64,000 nucleotides of DNA from Sporodiniella umbellata (Eukaryota > Mucoromycota > Mucoromycetes > Mucorales > Rhizopodaceae), in assembly GCA_025677835.1 (NCBI GenBank), contig JAIXMR010000060.1, forward strand, positions 1 through 64,000, read 5' to 3'. Under the pieces are notes generated by a model that was given only the letters and a program-made list of their open reading frames with translations, was not told the origin of the DNA and ran no database searches. Numbering within the stretch: the first letter of the stretch is position 1; the number at the start of each line of letters is the position of its first letter. The position numbers were made by a program, and so were the translations under genes. Shown here one piece after another: positions 36,601-49,728 of the stretch.

Positions 36601-39600
36601 TCGAACTTTATTTAGCCTCCCAAAAAAGGTTTACTCCTGACATTCAAGCACACTATATCTACTCTCCCCGTGAATTGACACGTTGGATCCGAGGTATCTA
36701 CGAAGCTATCAAGCCATTGGAAACATTGACTGTGGAGGGCTTGGTCCGTGTCTGGGCGCATGAGGCATTGCGTCTATTTCAGGATCGTCTAGTAGATGAA
36801 GAGGAGCGCAAATGGACTGATGACATGATTAACTCAATTGCTAGTAAGCATTTCCCTTCAATTAACGTTGATGAAGCTCTTGAAAGGCCCATTTTGTTCT
36901 CCAACTGGCTCTCTAAAAACTATGTTCCTGTCAAACGTGAACAACTACGTGACTTTGCTAAAGCTCGTCTCAAAGTGTTTTATGAAGAAGAGCTTGATGT
37001 AGCTTTGGTTTTGTTTAACGATGTTCTTGAACACGTTCTTCGTATCGATCGTGTCTTTAGACAGCCCCAAGGCCATTTGTTGTTAATTGGTGTAAGCGGC
37101 TCAGGCAAAACAACTTTGTCAAGATTTGTTGCATGGATGAACGGGCTAAGCGTATTCCAAGTAAAAGTACACAACAAATATACCGGTGCCGATTTTGATG
37201 ATGATTTACGTACTGTGTTGCGACGCGCTGGTTGTAAAGGCGAAAAGATTTGTTTCATTATGGACGAATCTAATGTTCTTGACTCCGGCTTCCTTGAACG
37301 TATGAATACGCTTTTAGCTAACGCTGAAGTTCCTGGTTTGTTTGAAGGAGATGAGTACGCCTCTCTAATGACAGGATGTAAGGAAGGCGCTCAACGAGAT
37401 GGCCTTATGCTTGACTCTAACGAAGAGCTTTACAAATGGTTTACTCAGCAAGTAATGCGCAACCTTCATGTTGTTTTCACGATGAATCCTCCTGAAGGCG
37501 GTCTTGCTTCTCGTGCTGCTACCTCTCCAGCTCTGTTCAATCGTTGTGTACTTGATTGGTTCGGTGATTGGCCAGATCAGGCTTTCTACCAAGTCGGTAT
37601 GGAATTCACAAAGACTTTGGACCTTGATATGCCCAACTTTGCTGCTCCGGTTAGCTTTCCTATTATATATCGCAACCTCCCTATTCCTCCAAGTCATCGT
37701 GAGGCAGTTGTTAACGCGCTTGTATATGTCCATCAATCATTGTACGACATTAACGCTAAATTGAGTAAACGCCAAGGTCGCCACAATTATGCAACACCTC
37801 GCCATTTCTTGGACTTTATTTCGCATTATGTTCGCCTTTACAACGAAAAACGTGAAGATTTGGAAGAGCAACAGCGCCACCTTAACGTTGGTCTGGAAAA
37901 ACTCAAGGATACTGTAATTAAAGTAGAGGAGCTCAGAAAGAGTCTTGCAATTAAAAAGGGGCAACTTGAGCTGAAGCAAAATCAAGCTAATGAAAAGATC
38001 AAACAAATGGTGGAGGATGAAAAGGAGGCTGAACGTAAGAAGGCTGACTCTCTCATCATTAAAAACAACTTGAAGATTCAGACAAAGGTAAATTTCAACG
38101 GAACAATGCCAAAAAAAAAAAAAAGGCTTGAGGACTAAAAACATGAATAGGAAATCGAAAAACGTCGAGTGGAGGTTGATCATGATTTAGCAAACGCTGA
38201 GCCCGCTGTAAAGGAAGCTGAGATGAGTGTTAGAAGCATTAAGAGACAACATCTTACTGAAGTAAGAAGTATGGCTAATCCTCCAGAAGCAGTCAAATTG
38301 ACAATGGAATCTGTATGCACCATGCTTGGTCATAAAATCGATAGTTGGAAGACTGTACAGGGTATCATTCGTCGTGACGACTTTATTTCTAGTATCGTAA
38401 ACTACAACACAGAGGCTCAAATTACCAAGCAGTTGCGTGACTATATGAATAAGAATTTCCTTAACAATCCCAGTTTCGAATTTGATATGGTGAACCGCGC
38501 TTCTAAAGCCTGTGGTCCATTGTTTAAATGGGTAACTGCTCAATGTAATTTCTCCTCAATTTTGGACCGCGTGGGACCTCTTCGTGAAGAGTTGAATCAG
38601 CTGCAACGAAGCTCTGAAGAAACGCAACAACAAGCTGTTGAGATGGACAATCTTATAGCTGATCTCGAAGTAAGCATTCGTCGCTACAGGGATGAATACG
38701 CTGAACTTGTGGGTGAAACACAAATAATTAAAGCTGAAATGGAGCGTGTCAAGTTCAAGGTTGATCGCAGTATTACTCTCCTTAGCTCGTTATCCTCTGA
38801 AAAGGTGCGATGGGAGTTTGCTAGTCAAGCATTTGAAAGTCAAATGGGTACTATTGTGGGTGACGTTCTTTTGGCAGCTGCCTTTATGGCTTATGGTGGT
38901 TATTTCGACCAACAATACCGTGATATTCTTATTCAAAAGTGGATGGACCACTTAATGTCGGCCAATATTCAATTCAAGCATGAAGTTTCTTTAACTGAGT
39001 ATCTTTCTTCTGCTGACGATCGCCTTTCATGGCAAGCCAACTCTCTTCCAGCTGACCAGCTATGTATAGAAAACGCTATCATGCTTAAGAGATACGATAG
39101 ATATCCTTTGATTATTGACCCCTCAGGACAGGCCACAAACTTTTTGATCAATGAATATAAAGACCGTAAGATTACGGTCACTAGTTTCTTAGACGACTCT
39201 TTCATCAAAAACCTCGAAAGCGCTTTACGTTTCGGTAACCCTATTCTCATTCAGGATGTCGAGCACTTGGATCCTATTTTGAATCCAGTACTCAACAAAG
39301 AACTTCGTCGTACCGGCGGTCGTGTGTTGATTCGATTAGGCAGCCAAGATATTGATTTCTCACCAGCCTTTACCCTCTTCCTTTCTACACGCGATCCTTC
39401 CGTCAACTTTGCTCCCGACATCTGTTCTCGTGTGACTTTTGTCAACTTCACCGTTACTCGCGGCAGTTTACAAAGTCAATGTTTGAACAAGGTTTTGAAA
39501 GCTGAGCGCCCAGATGTTGATCAGAAGCGTACTGATCTTATCAAACTTCAAGGAGAATTTCAACTCAAGCTTCGCCACCTAGAAAAGTCTTTGTTGCAAG

Positions 39601-42328
39601 CTTTGAATGAATCCAAGGGTAATATATTGGACGATGACAAAGTGATTGATACACTTGAAACACTGAAGAAAGAAGCTGCCGAAATTACCAGCAAAGTAGA
39701 TGAAACAAATACAATCATGCAAGAGGTAGAGCAAACAACTGCCATTTACACGCCTTTGGCCCATGCTTGTAGTTCAATTTTCTTTGCTATGGAACAGCTC
39801 AATTTGGTGAATCACTTTTACCAATTCTCTCTTGACTTTTTCTATGAAATATTTGAGTATGTTATTCATTCCAACCCCAATTTGAAAGATGTTACAGACC
39901 CTGATAGCCGTCTACGTATTCTATCAGGCGATCTTTTCTCTGCTGCCTACAAGCGTGCTTCTCGTTCTTTAGTTCACGAAGACTACCCTATGTATGCCGT
40001 TCTGCTCTGTCAAATACGCATGCGTGGTACTCAAGAAAATATGGACGAAACTGAATTTGACTTCTTGGTCAGTGGAGGCGATGCTGTTGTGGGTTCAAAT
40101 GTAACTGCTGCTAGTATGAATCTGCCAAACTTTATTTCTGATGAAACCGCTCAGAGAATTAAGGAGTTCTCTGGCCTCAGCTGTTTTAGTCAATTGTTAG
40201 ACCATATTGCTGGAAACGAAAATGTTTGGAGGGAGTTTTTAACTAATCACCAACCCGAGACAGTTGTCCCCTTATGTTGGGAGAATGCTGGATCCAACCG
40301 TAAACTAAAACCAAAGAGGGTGTACTTTATTTTACTCACCTTAATTTTATAGATATCATTGACGCACTTCGTAAAATGCTGATTGTCAAATGCTTTAGAC
40401 CCGACAGATTGTTGCCTGCTACAAATATATTTGCTGCTGAAATATTCGATGGTGAATTTATGAACACTGGTGAACTGAACCTGCAGCAGATTGTCATAGA
40501 TGAAGTAGGTAGCTCTACACCTTTAGCACTATGTTCTGTTCCTGGCTATGACGCTAGTTACCGTGTGGATAACTTGGTCTCTGAAACCAATAACCGCTGT
40601 ACCTCCGTTGCAATGGGTTCCGCTGAAGGTTTTGGACTTGCTGACCAAGCAATTTCCTCTGCTATTAAGACAGGTTCTTGGGTGATGCTCAAGAATGTTC
40701 ACTTGGCTCCATCATGGCTTGGCCAACTTGAAAAGAAACTTCATAGCATGAAACCTCATCGCAACTTCCGTTTGTTTTTGACTATGGAAACCAATCCCAA
40801 AGTGCCCGTCAATTTGCTTCGTATGTCCCGTGTATTAATGTTTGAACCTCCACCAGGTATCAAGGCCAATCTTCAAGAGTCGCTCCGTAGTATACCTCCT
40901 TCCCGCTTATCTCGTGGGCCCACTGAGCGTGCCCGTCTCTACTTTATGTTAGCCTGGCTCCATGCAGTTGTTCAAGAACGTTTGCGTTATGTACCATTGG
41001 GCTGGACAAAGGTTTATGAGTTCAATGATTCTGATCAAGACAGTGCTTTTAACACCATTGATAAATGGCTAGACACTGCATCTGCGGGTAGAGCTAATAT
41101 ATCGCCTGAAAAAATCCCATGGGATGCCATTCGTTCTTTATTGAAACAATCCATATATGGTGGTAGAATTGACAATGAGTATGACCAACGTCTTCTCGAC
41201 TCCTTTGTCAATACTTTGTTTACACCAGAATGCTATGATATCGATTTCCAAGTAGTCAAAGGTAACGGAGAAAACGAGATGTCCTTGGCTGTACCTGATG
41301 GAACAAAGATTGAACATTTCCTTGAATGGGCTAATAAGCTCCCTGACCGTGAACCTCCTACCTGGCTTGGATTACCCTCCAATGCTGAACGTGTACTGTT
41401 ATCTCTCAAGGCCAATCAAATGTTGACTAAGGTTCGTAAGATGAAGAGTTTGAGTGACGACGACGAAGCGGCCTACTCTCAAGAAAGCGGTAAACAAAAG
41501 ACCGATTCAGCCGCTAGTGCCAACACAAACCAACCTGCTTGGATGCGAGCCCTTAGTCATTCAATTACCAACTGGCTTTCACTTCTTCCTACAAATATCA
41601 AGGCTATGCAACGTGATAGCCATGGTATAATGGATCCCTTATTCCGGTTCTTTGAACGCGAAAACCAAATTGCTCGCAACTTATTGCGCGTTATCCGCGA
41701 AGACCTGGACTCCCTTCAAAAGGTGTGCACTGGTGAACTCAAGCAAACCAACCACTTGAGACAATTAATGAACTGGTTGAACAAGGGATTAATTCCAGAC
41801 CACTGGAAACGATACAAGGTCCCCAAGAGCATCTCACTGAACTCATGGATTGCAGATCTTAAGGCTCGATTAGCCCAAGTAGAAGGTATTGCCCATGAGC
41901 AGTCGTTTGAGAATGTAGACATTGCCATAGGCAATCTATTTACCCCTGAAGCCTACGTCACTGCCACCCGGCAAGCAACTGCTCAGCGCTACAAATGGTC
42001 TCTTGAAGAGTTGGTATTAGATGTCGATATTGGAGAATGCAAAAAGGTAGACTCACTGGGTTACTGCATTCACGGTATGAAGGTCGAGGGTGCTGAATGG
42101 AGAGAAAACGAGATATGTTTGACATCTGAACCCAGTACAAAGCTACCGACAACAACCGTCCGATGGATTAGAAAAGATCAAAAAGAAGAAAGCGAAAACA
42201 CGGTAGAGTTACCAGTTTATCTAAACTCGGATAGAAGCGATCTACTGTTCACTATTCGTACAGTTGCAAACAAAGAAGAAAAAGATCGAATCCCTCAAAG
42301 AGCTGTAGCCGTTATTATTTCATTTTAA
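27698..42328 (+). CDS. DYN1: Cytoplasmic dynein heavy chain
   Basis: Nine exons: 27698-27962, 28052-28777, 28830-28922, 28988-29114, 29170-29669, 29727-30820, 30879-38087, 38151-40299, 40353-42328; 4712 aa. It is the minus-end-directed microtubule motor for nuclear, vesicle and spindle movement. Residues 1 to about 1400 are the tail ([18 protein letters not shown]). A linker follows, then the ring. Walker A motifs of AAA1-4 are all intact: GPAGTGKT (1974-1981), GPSGAGKST (2281), GPPGSGKT (2664) and GVSGSGKTT (3006). Stalk coiled coils (about 3265-3340 and 3480-3555) flank the microtubule-binding head containing [13 protein letters not shown]5, AAA6 and the C-terminal domain follow, so the motor is full length. 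Exon 7 is 7.2 kb. A Gly/Ala-rich insert ([13 protein letters not shown]) sits between AAA2 and AAA3. Confidence 0.97.
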
Positions 42329-42473
42329 ATGCAATTATAAAAAGATGTTTTTAATTATTTTTTAAAACATAAAAAACAAACAATAAAAACACATTGTATC
42401 TCATTCTAATTTTTTTTATTTTAACTTTTTTTTTTTTTCCTTTTTCTTATAATCGTTTGCAACATAAAAAGAA

Positions 42474-44807
42474 ATGGATGACGATTTCTTTTCTATGACC
42501 AATGTGTCTTTGCTAGAAGATACAGAAAATTCTGATACCCAAGCTCCCTCCTTGGAAAAAAGCAAAAACAGCAAGAGCTTAGACAAAAAAAAAGGGAACT
42601 ATAGCTTTTCGAAGCCTTTGAAACAACAAGAGCAGGTAATTTATTTTCGAGAATACAAACGCGTACACATACAATGAGCCAAGGCATAATAGGCAGTTTT
42701 TATTTATTTATTTTAAAAGACTGTGGACCATTTAAAAAAAGAAAACTTTGACCTTAGGTTAAAAATCTATTTTATGGAAAACCGTATGCAAGAACTATCT
42801 TCCTCTGATATCAATTATGTGTTAAAAGAGGTAAAAAAAAAAAAAAAAAGATAAATTGTAGAGATAAATCAACATCTTGTCCTGGTTTTTTCTTTGGTGG
42901 AAACAGAACAAAGATCTCAAAGGGGCTATCCAAAAGTTGGGACGAGAGTTGCAAGAGAATAAACGCAAGTGTTTGAAACCCAGCTCTATTGTATGCCAAC
43001 CGGTCTTTGAACATTCGGAAGAGAGAAGTATAGCACATGAGGAAGCGGCTTACAAGAGCACTTCTTCCACCAAACCCCTTCAACACTCGCGTTCTAAAAA
43101 GAGCACAAAACCCGTTTTCTCACAGCCTAGCCAAGGCGCGCATGCACTCGGTATTGTAATTGATTATTCACAAGAGAACTTTGACTTGAAAGATCGATTA
43201 AAAAAACTAGAGCAGGTAAGAAGGATACAATAAATGACGCATTTGGCAATATATAAGGAACTGACCTTAAGGGCTATCAAAGGAACTAAAGTCGCAAGGA
43301 GCAGAAAAAAACAGTTTGATACACGAAAACAACACATTGATTGCGAGTATCGAAAGAAAAGAAAGCCGAATAAAAGAACTTTTAGCGATGATCTATAGTT
43401 TTGAGGCAAAGTCAAGCGACAGTCGACCCGAGCAAATAAACCAGCCGTTGAGCTTGAAAAAGCTCGAGAAAGAGGTGACTCAGTACAAATCAGCAATGGA
43501 TACTGTAAAAAAAGAAGCTGCACAGCAAGAAATATTGTGTCAATCGCTAAAGCACTTGAAAGAAGAAAACAAAATGCTGTTGGTTGAAGTAGAAAGCAGA
43601 GAGCGTGAGATAATAGACCTAGAAGAAGAGATTAATAAGGTTTGTTACATCTACCAGATTCTGACTGACTTTTTTTTTCTTTTTTTTTTGGAAATGATTA
43701 GCTGTTGTCTTTTGTAGAGGGGAAAATAGACGAAGACTGTGATGAGAGGAGTTCATTGTTTAAAGGCTCAGTTCAAGATCAGAGCCTAGTGGCATTACAA
43801 AGAGAGCTAGAAAACATGAGACAGTCTTATGAAGAAGACGTGAAAGAGCTGGAAAAACATATTGTAAAAACACAATACGAATTGCAAGAGAAAGACAAGT
43901 TACATTTGGATTTGATATCTCGGCTGAAGCAAGTATGCAGAGAGGCGGAGACAACAAAAAGAATATGCCGCGAAAAGCACAAAAAGCAGATGGATGAGTT
44001 GGCTATCATGGTCAGAGAAAAAGACGTGAGCATGGCTACTTTAAGAGGTAATTATAACGCTAGAGAAGACACGATGGAGAGAGAAAAAGAGCTGATGAAA
44101 GAAGAGATCAAAGCACTTAAGCAACAACTACGGTTCGTTACACGAGGATGGAAGACCAAAGAAGAGCAAGCCTTCAAGTCAGAGCTTAAAAAAAAATCAG
44201 AGGAGGTATTTAGGAAAAGGAAAAATAAAGGAGGGGGTGGGGTGAGGGTGTCTTTTGGGTGTATGTTAAGGTCTAGCTAGAAAAAGCAGCGAGTTAGCTA
44301 TACGGTGGATAAATGGAAAGAAAAAGCCACTCGGTTTGAAAATAAATACAGAGAGCAAATGGTGGCCTATCGCGCTTTGAAACACCAATGGCTTTCAGCT
44401 CATGATCAAAACGAAATTTTAAGCAAGCTGCTGCATTTAAACCGCAAAGAGATAAAAGTATGATAGTGTTTCAAGTGAATGTACATTGCGAGCTCTGACC
44501 GGCTTTATTTTTCTCAGACTTCAAAAGCAGAGGAAATGCTTCAAAGACTAAACTATGAGCTACAAAAAGATCTTGAAGACAAGAACCGAAATATAAACCA
44601 GCTCGAAGTCAAGTTACAGAAGCTAGAGGAGAGCAGAAGTTGCGAATCGGCTTTACATAAACGTGAACATATACTGCCATTATCTTTTTTTTCATTGGAT
44701 GTAAGCCCTACATTTGGAAACCTATTGGAAACCTATTTTTTCTGACTTTTAACGCGATTTTACAGTCAACAGACGAATATCTAGAGCTCAAGAAGGATAG
44801 TCTGTGA
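42474..44807 (+). CDS. CM1-motif coiled-coil protein (gamma-tubulin complex receptor)
   Basis: Eight exons: 42474-42635, 42720-42830, 42907-43215, 43283-43639, 43702-44205, 44281-44457, 44518-44700, 44766-44807; 614 aa. Exon 2 encodes a centrosomin motif 1: LKKENFDLRLKIYFMENRMQ (about 59-78). This is the signature by which Mto1, Pcp1/Spc110 and centrosomin proteins bind and activate gamma-tubulin complexes at microtubule-organising centres. Most of the rest is charged coiled coil (about 185-600) with Lys/Glu heptads. A Ser/Lys-rich linker lies at about 110-160. Introns are close-spaced, and acceptors before 43702 and 44281 were chosen by frame. It starts 145 bp after the dynein stop, on the same strand. 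No PACT or calmodulin-binding tail was seen. Confidence 0.82.
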
Positions 44808-45191
44808 GAGTTTTTTTTTTTTTTTTTGGTTGGGGGTAGGCAAAACTAGAAAACAAGAACAGATGATGGTCTCTGGCAATGTACCACAAATGCCACACAG
44901 ACTTTTATGAAATGTGAATAAATCTACTTTTCAAAAAAAAAAAAAAAAAAAAAAACACGTCCTGTGTTCCTTTTATGAGCCATCAAAAGATATGAATAGA
45001 AGCTGTTTGAAATAAATGCCTTTTCGAGAAAATAAAGTTGGCGTCAGGTAATCATTAGATATACTTGTCGGTAAATAGAATATTCCAAAGTACCCAACGC
45101 CAACTGTATAAATGGAAGCATTTTGCTTTTTCCTTGCCTTTTTTTTGTTTTTTTGTTTTTTTCATTCTTAAATTTGATCAAGAAAGAACAA
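44808..45191. other. Intergenic region holding the pyruvate kinase promoter
   Basis: 384 bp. It contains a poly(A) run at about 44933-44955, the likely TATA box at 45107, and a T-rich initiator/leader at about 45128-45165. Confidence 0.55.
45107..45114 (+). promoter_or_regulatory. TATA box of pyruvate kinase gene
   Basis: TATAAATG in a locally GC-richer context, 85 bp upstream of the ATG and followed by a T-rich leader. Position and sequence fit a core TATA element of a highly expressed glycolytic gene. Confidence 0.55.
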
Positions 45192-46577
45192 ATGTCTGCC
45201 ATTCAACAAGTTGATATTACATCCAACATTCAATGGGTATCCCAAATGAATGTGGATGTTGAGCCTAAACATGGTCGTAAGAGTTCTATTATTGCAACTA
45301 TAGGTAAGTAAAGAGAGGGTCCATCCGAGGTGCCTAACATAATCCAGGTCCTAAAACCAATAGTGTGGAGGCTATTACTCAACTTCGTAATGCTGGTTTG
45401 AACGTAGTTCGTATGAACTTTTCTCATGGAACTCACGAAGTAAGTTTTTTTAAAAAAAAAATAATAATAATAATAATACAGAAAGGCACTATGCCCCAGG
45501 CCCATATCTAAAGACCCTTACCCAAAAAAAAAAAAAAAAAAAAAATTTTGATAGTATCATCAATCTGTTATTGATAATACCCGTAAGAGTGTTGAACGTA
45601 AGTGAATTTAAAAACCTCTTATTTTGCCATTATGCGCGCTTTGGTCTCTTTTTTAATCATAAACACATCTCTACAAAAAGTCTATCCTGGTCGTCCTGTA
45701 GCTATTGCCTTGGACAACAAAGGCCCTGAAATTCGTACGGGCGTAATGAAAGACAATGCTGAAGTAAGTTAAAAGATACCGAAGGAGATATCTCGTTTGT
45801 ATATTCATTTTATTTTATTTTTAAAAACAAGATTCCTGTGAGCATTGGTCATGAGATGACTTTCAGTGTAGATGAACAATATGCAGAAGAAGGAGATGAA
45901 GAAACAATCTACATAGACTACAAGAACTTGACCAAGGTGATTGAAGTAGGTAAAACCATTTTTATTGACGATGGTGTGCTTTCGTTTGAGGTATTGGAGG
46001 TCAACGAAGACAACGTGCGTGTGGTTGCCAAAAACAATGGCAAGCTGAGTTCCCGTAAAGGTGTAAACCTCCCTAACACCAACGTGGATTTACCTGCCCT
46101 TTCTGAGAAAGATAAAGCAGACTTGCGGTTCGGTGTAGAGCAAAAGGTAGATTTTATCTTTGCTTCCTTTGTCCGTCGAGGACAGGATGTTTGTGATATT
46201 CGTAAAGTACTAGGCCATGACGGCAGAAACATCAAGATTATCTCCAAAATTGAAAACCATCAAGGTGTTGAAAACTTTGATGACATTTTGGCTGAAACAG
46301 ATGGTGTCATGGTTGCGCGTGGTGTAAGTTGGTTGATTGTTACTATCCCTTTTTTCTAAATTCAGTATGTATCTATAGGATATGGGTATCGAAATTCCTC
46401 TTGAACGTGTTTTCATTGCTCAAAAGATGATGATTACCAAATGTAACTTGGCTGGTAAACCTGTGATCTGGTAAAAAGACAAAGAAATAATAACCAAACC
46501 GAGTTCTGACCGTTGTTTTTTTTTTTTTTGTACATAGCGCAACACAAATGTTAGAATCTATGACGGTAAGAACCCCT

Positions 46578-46608
<31 letters not shown>

Positions 46609-47343
46609 ATGCTGATTGATGTCTGGTAAACGAATAGTATAACCCAAGACCTACCCGTGCCGAAGTATCAGATGTAGCCAACGCTGTTTTGGACGGTGCT
46701 GATTCTGTGATGCTTTCGGGTGAAACAGCGAAAGGTAACTACCCAGTAGAAGCAGTAACAACGATGCATGACATCTGTAAATTGGCTGAGTCGGTTCTGT
46801 GTTATCCTGCCGTTTTTAACGAGCTCCGCAATTTGACTGTATTGCCAACTGAGACTACTGAGACCGTTGCCTGTGCTGCTGTATCCGCCGCGCGTGAACA
46901 GAATGCAGGCATTATTATTGTGTTGACCACTTCTGGTAAATCGGCTCGTCTCATCTCGAAATATAAGCCCAAGGCGCCTATTGTAGTAGTCACTCGCAAC
47001 CCACAGACAGCAAGACAGATTCATTTGCATCGAGGTTGTTTCCCCTTCCACTACCCTAAAGCTTCTTCTGCTGCTGCCTCTCATCTTTCTTCCTCTCATG
47101 CCACTTTTAGTCCTTCTGAGAATGGACCTTGGCAGGGTGATGTAGATGATAGAATTCGTTGGGGTACATGCTTATAAAAAAGCACAAGCATACTCTTTCT
47201 AAGCTTTTTTCTTTAAATCGTTAGGAATGGAACAAGCCATCAGGTACGGGTTGCTCAAAAGCGGTGAGCCTGTGGTCGCTGTTCAAGGATGGAAGGGAGG
47301 TCTTGGACACACCAACACACTTCGTGTTATCTATGCTCCTTAA
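45192..47343 (+). CDS. PYK1: Pyruvate kinase
   Basis: Nine exons: 45192-45303, 45348-45439, 45555-45597, 45681-45763, 45832-46323, 46379-46470, 46538-46565, 46638-47163, 47225-47343; 528 aa. It converts phosphoenolpyruvate and ADP to pyruvate and ATP at the end of glycolysis. Signatures: [58 protein letters not shown] (active-site Lys), [34 protein letters not shown] and the C-terminal allosteric domain ending [13 protein letters not shown]. The C domain carries an unusual Ser/Ala/His-rich insertion after FPFHYP (about residues 460-485) before the conserved WQ-x-DVD-x-RI segment. Intron 7 has a (GT)n repeat and intron 2 long A tracts. Confidence 0.96.
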
Positions 47344-49728
47344 CCAAAGAAACAAACGCCGTTAAATAAAAGTCTCTCATTCTTTTTTTTTTTTTTTTGA
47401 AGCCAATCTAAAAAAGTATTGCCTCATTGTTAAAGCAGAATTGATACCGAGTTGATATCCATAGACAACTCATCCCAAAGAGAGTACTTTGTTTTAAAAC
47501 GTTGCAATCGAGTGAACAAAGATGGTAACAACAGCTTACATACGTTGGTTGCTCTAGCTTTTCATAAAGTGACTTGATAAATGTATTAAAAATTAACAGT
47601 AGTTTACAAGACCTTGCAAGTTTTTTTTTAACCCAACAATCACACAAAGCTGTCTATGCCAGCATGGCATACTTTTTGCGTCAATTTTCAAAAAAAAAAA
47701 AAAAAAAAAAAAATTAAAAGTGTTAACCGTCGATATTCATTTTCCGTTTAGTTTTCTAAAGTGAATACTATCTCCTGACGCCCGTCATTGGGTATGTAAA
47801 AGATAGTTTTTTTTTTGTTGGCGCCTTTCTGCAATCCAACGTTTTTCTGATCCTTTGCTCTAATTCCATCTCACGGTTTGAGAGCATGCTTGTACTGACC
47901 AACCGTTTTTTATTATGTAAGCCACCAACCCTATCTTTGTGTAATTGACCCACTTCATTTTTCTATGATCGACAGTCACTGCATTACTCTTCCTCCTCTT
48001 ATCGCATCCATCTCTAAATGGTTCCGTCAATGGCTCAAATACAAAAAAAAAAAAAAAAAAAGGCAATGTTGCATCTATTGCTGCAGATGGTATTGATCGT
48101 TTCATTTGTACTTGCGTTTCTTCTCTAAACTTACTAAATAAAAGTAGAAAACAAAAAAGGAACCCTCCTCTCGGTCGCACTCTAACGACTCATCTTTAAA
48201 TCAAAGAGTCTTGCAATAGGCTTTCAAACCGCAGTAAGTGGATAAAGAGAACAGAGCAGAAAGCGAGCTATTCATAACAACCAAAACGATGTTTTAGTCG
48301 GTCTGAATACACTTCAAAGGTGAAGCGTTTCCAGGCAGTCGTTTCCCATTGGAGGGTCTTATTGTCATTGATGAGGTGTCAAGCTGAATTTCAAAAACAA
48401 AATCGGTTGCCTAGTTACAGACGCCGACAGCCACCACCTGCACGCTGTATTTAAGCTTTTCCATAGACCCTTTTTTGTTTCCCACCACAAGTTGGTTTTA
48501 AACGACTGTTTCAAGCTCAGATATGGAAAGCAGCATGTCCTCCCACCCGTTGTGGTAACAAACAATTCAACCCTCGTAGTTGAAAGACCACCTGCTTGTT
48601 AAACCAGCAGCCAAAGAGGCTCTCCCTTTTTTTTTTTTTTTTGGTACTGGCTAATACTTATTCCCGTGAAGCACATACGTCTTGAAACTCCCTAGCGGTA
48701 GAACAATTGGCTTGCATTTACTCGGGCCTTTTTTTAAATTTTTGTTAATAGGTTTCATATTCCCACGGACTTTTCGTACTCTTCTTAGGGTTCTCCAACC
48801 TTTGATGCTTTGAACAGCTAGGATTTGATAAAAGCCTTTTTAAAATTTTGTGACATGATTTTTTTTTTTTTTTTGATAGCAATAGTTTATAAAAGATATG
48901 AGAGAAAACGAATGTTATTTTTCTAAAGCGACTTAAAAAAGAAATTTAAGATTTTGTAAGCAGAGCGTTTCCTTTTTACATGTGCTTACCCGCCGTACAG
49001 AGAATAAACGTAGGGTGGATACCGCGAATCGAGCTGTACTCATATAAGATTGCTTATTTTATTTTATTTTTTGGGTATAAATAGTAACTTTTTTTTTCTG
49101 TTTCTCTTTCTTTTCCTGCAAGAATTACGGACTAACCCTTAAAGTGTGCTTTGTTTTAACCAAACAGTCTTGAAAAAAAAAAAAAAAATGCGAGGGTAAT
49201 AAAAACTTCCACATGCAGGCTTAAAAGACTTGTCATGTTGAACTTTCTATGCGAAGAGCCATTAAATACCTTTTGGTATACACTTAAGAGACTCAACAAA
49301 AAGTCATATGTTCTCCATGCTTTTCTTCCCTCTCAACAAGCGACTGGATAGAACAGTTCTATTCTACCGCCTTTTACCACCAAACGTGGGGTAAACAACG
49401 AGTTACACTGCTCGCTTCAATGGCGTCACAAGGATTGGTTGACGATAAATTGCTATTTTTTGATTGGCAGATTTTATCTCAACCAAAACAAGCTGAACTG
49501 CCCCTTGCGTTTTTTTTTTCTTTTTTTTTATATATTTTCTTTTTTTTCTTTTCTTTTTTGTTTTTTTGGCTCTCCGCCAAACACAAGAATAGAAAAAAAA
49601 AAAAAAAAAAAAAAAAAATTCCATTACAGATCGTTTCTTTTTTTTCTTTTTCTTTTTCTTATTGTTATTTATTTATTGATTGACTTCTTTGACAGAAAAA
49701 AAAAAAAAGAGACAAAAAAGGAATTATT
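47344..49728. other. 2.4-kb intergenic stretch upstream of the GATA gene
   Basis: No coding frame with family character and no tRNA or snRNA that I could recognise on inspection. It contains several long homopolymers (A at about 47690-47712, T at 48626-48642, 48856-48874 and 49591-49618 region) and a good TATA box at 49076. The last 350 bp before the GATA start are dominated by T and A runs. Confidence 0.5.
49076..49083 (+). promoter_or_regulatory. TATA box, orphan
   Basis: TATAAATA preceded by GGG and followed by a T/C-rich tract. It lies 653 bp upstream of the GATA factor ATG, so it could serve that gene with a long leader (or 5' UTR intron), or an unannotated transcript. Confidence 0.35.

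Noticed and set aside
36980..37736. Minus ORFs inside the dynein exon
   Set aside because: Shadows of the dynein coding frame with no independent signal.
48365..48600. Possible structured RNA gene in the gap after pyruvate kinase
   Set aside because: TGATGAG and CTGA motifs occur but too close together, and no tRNA, 5S or snRNA signature could be matched.
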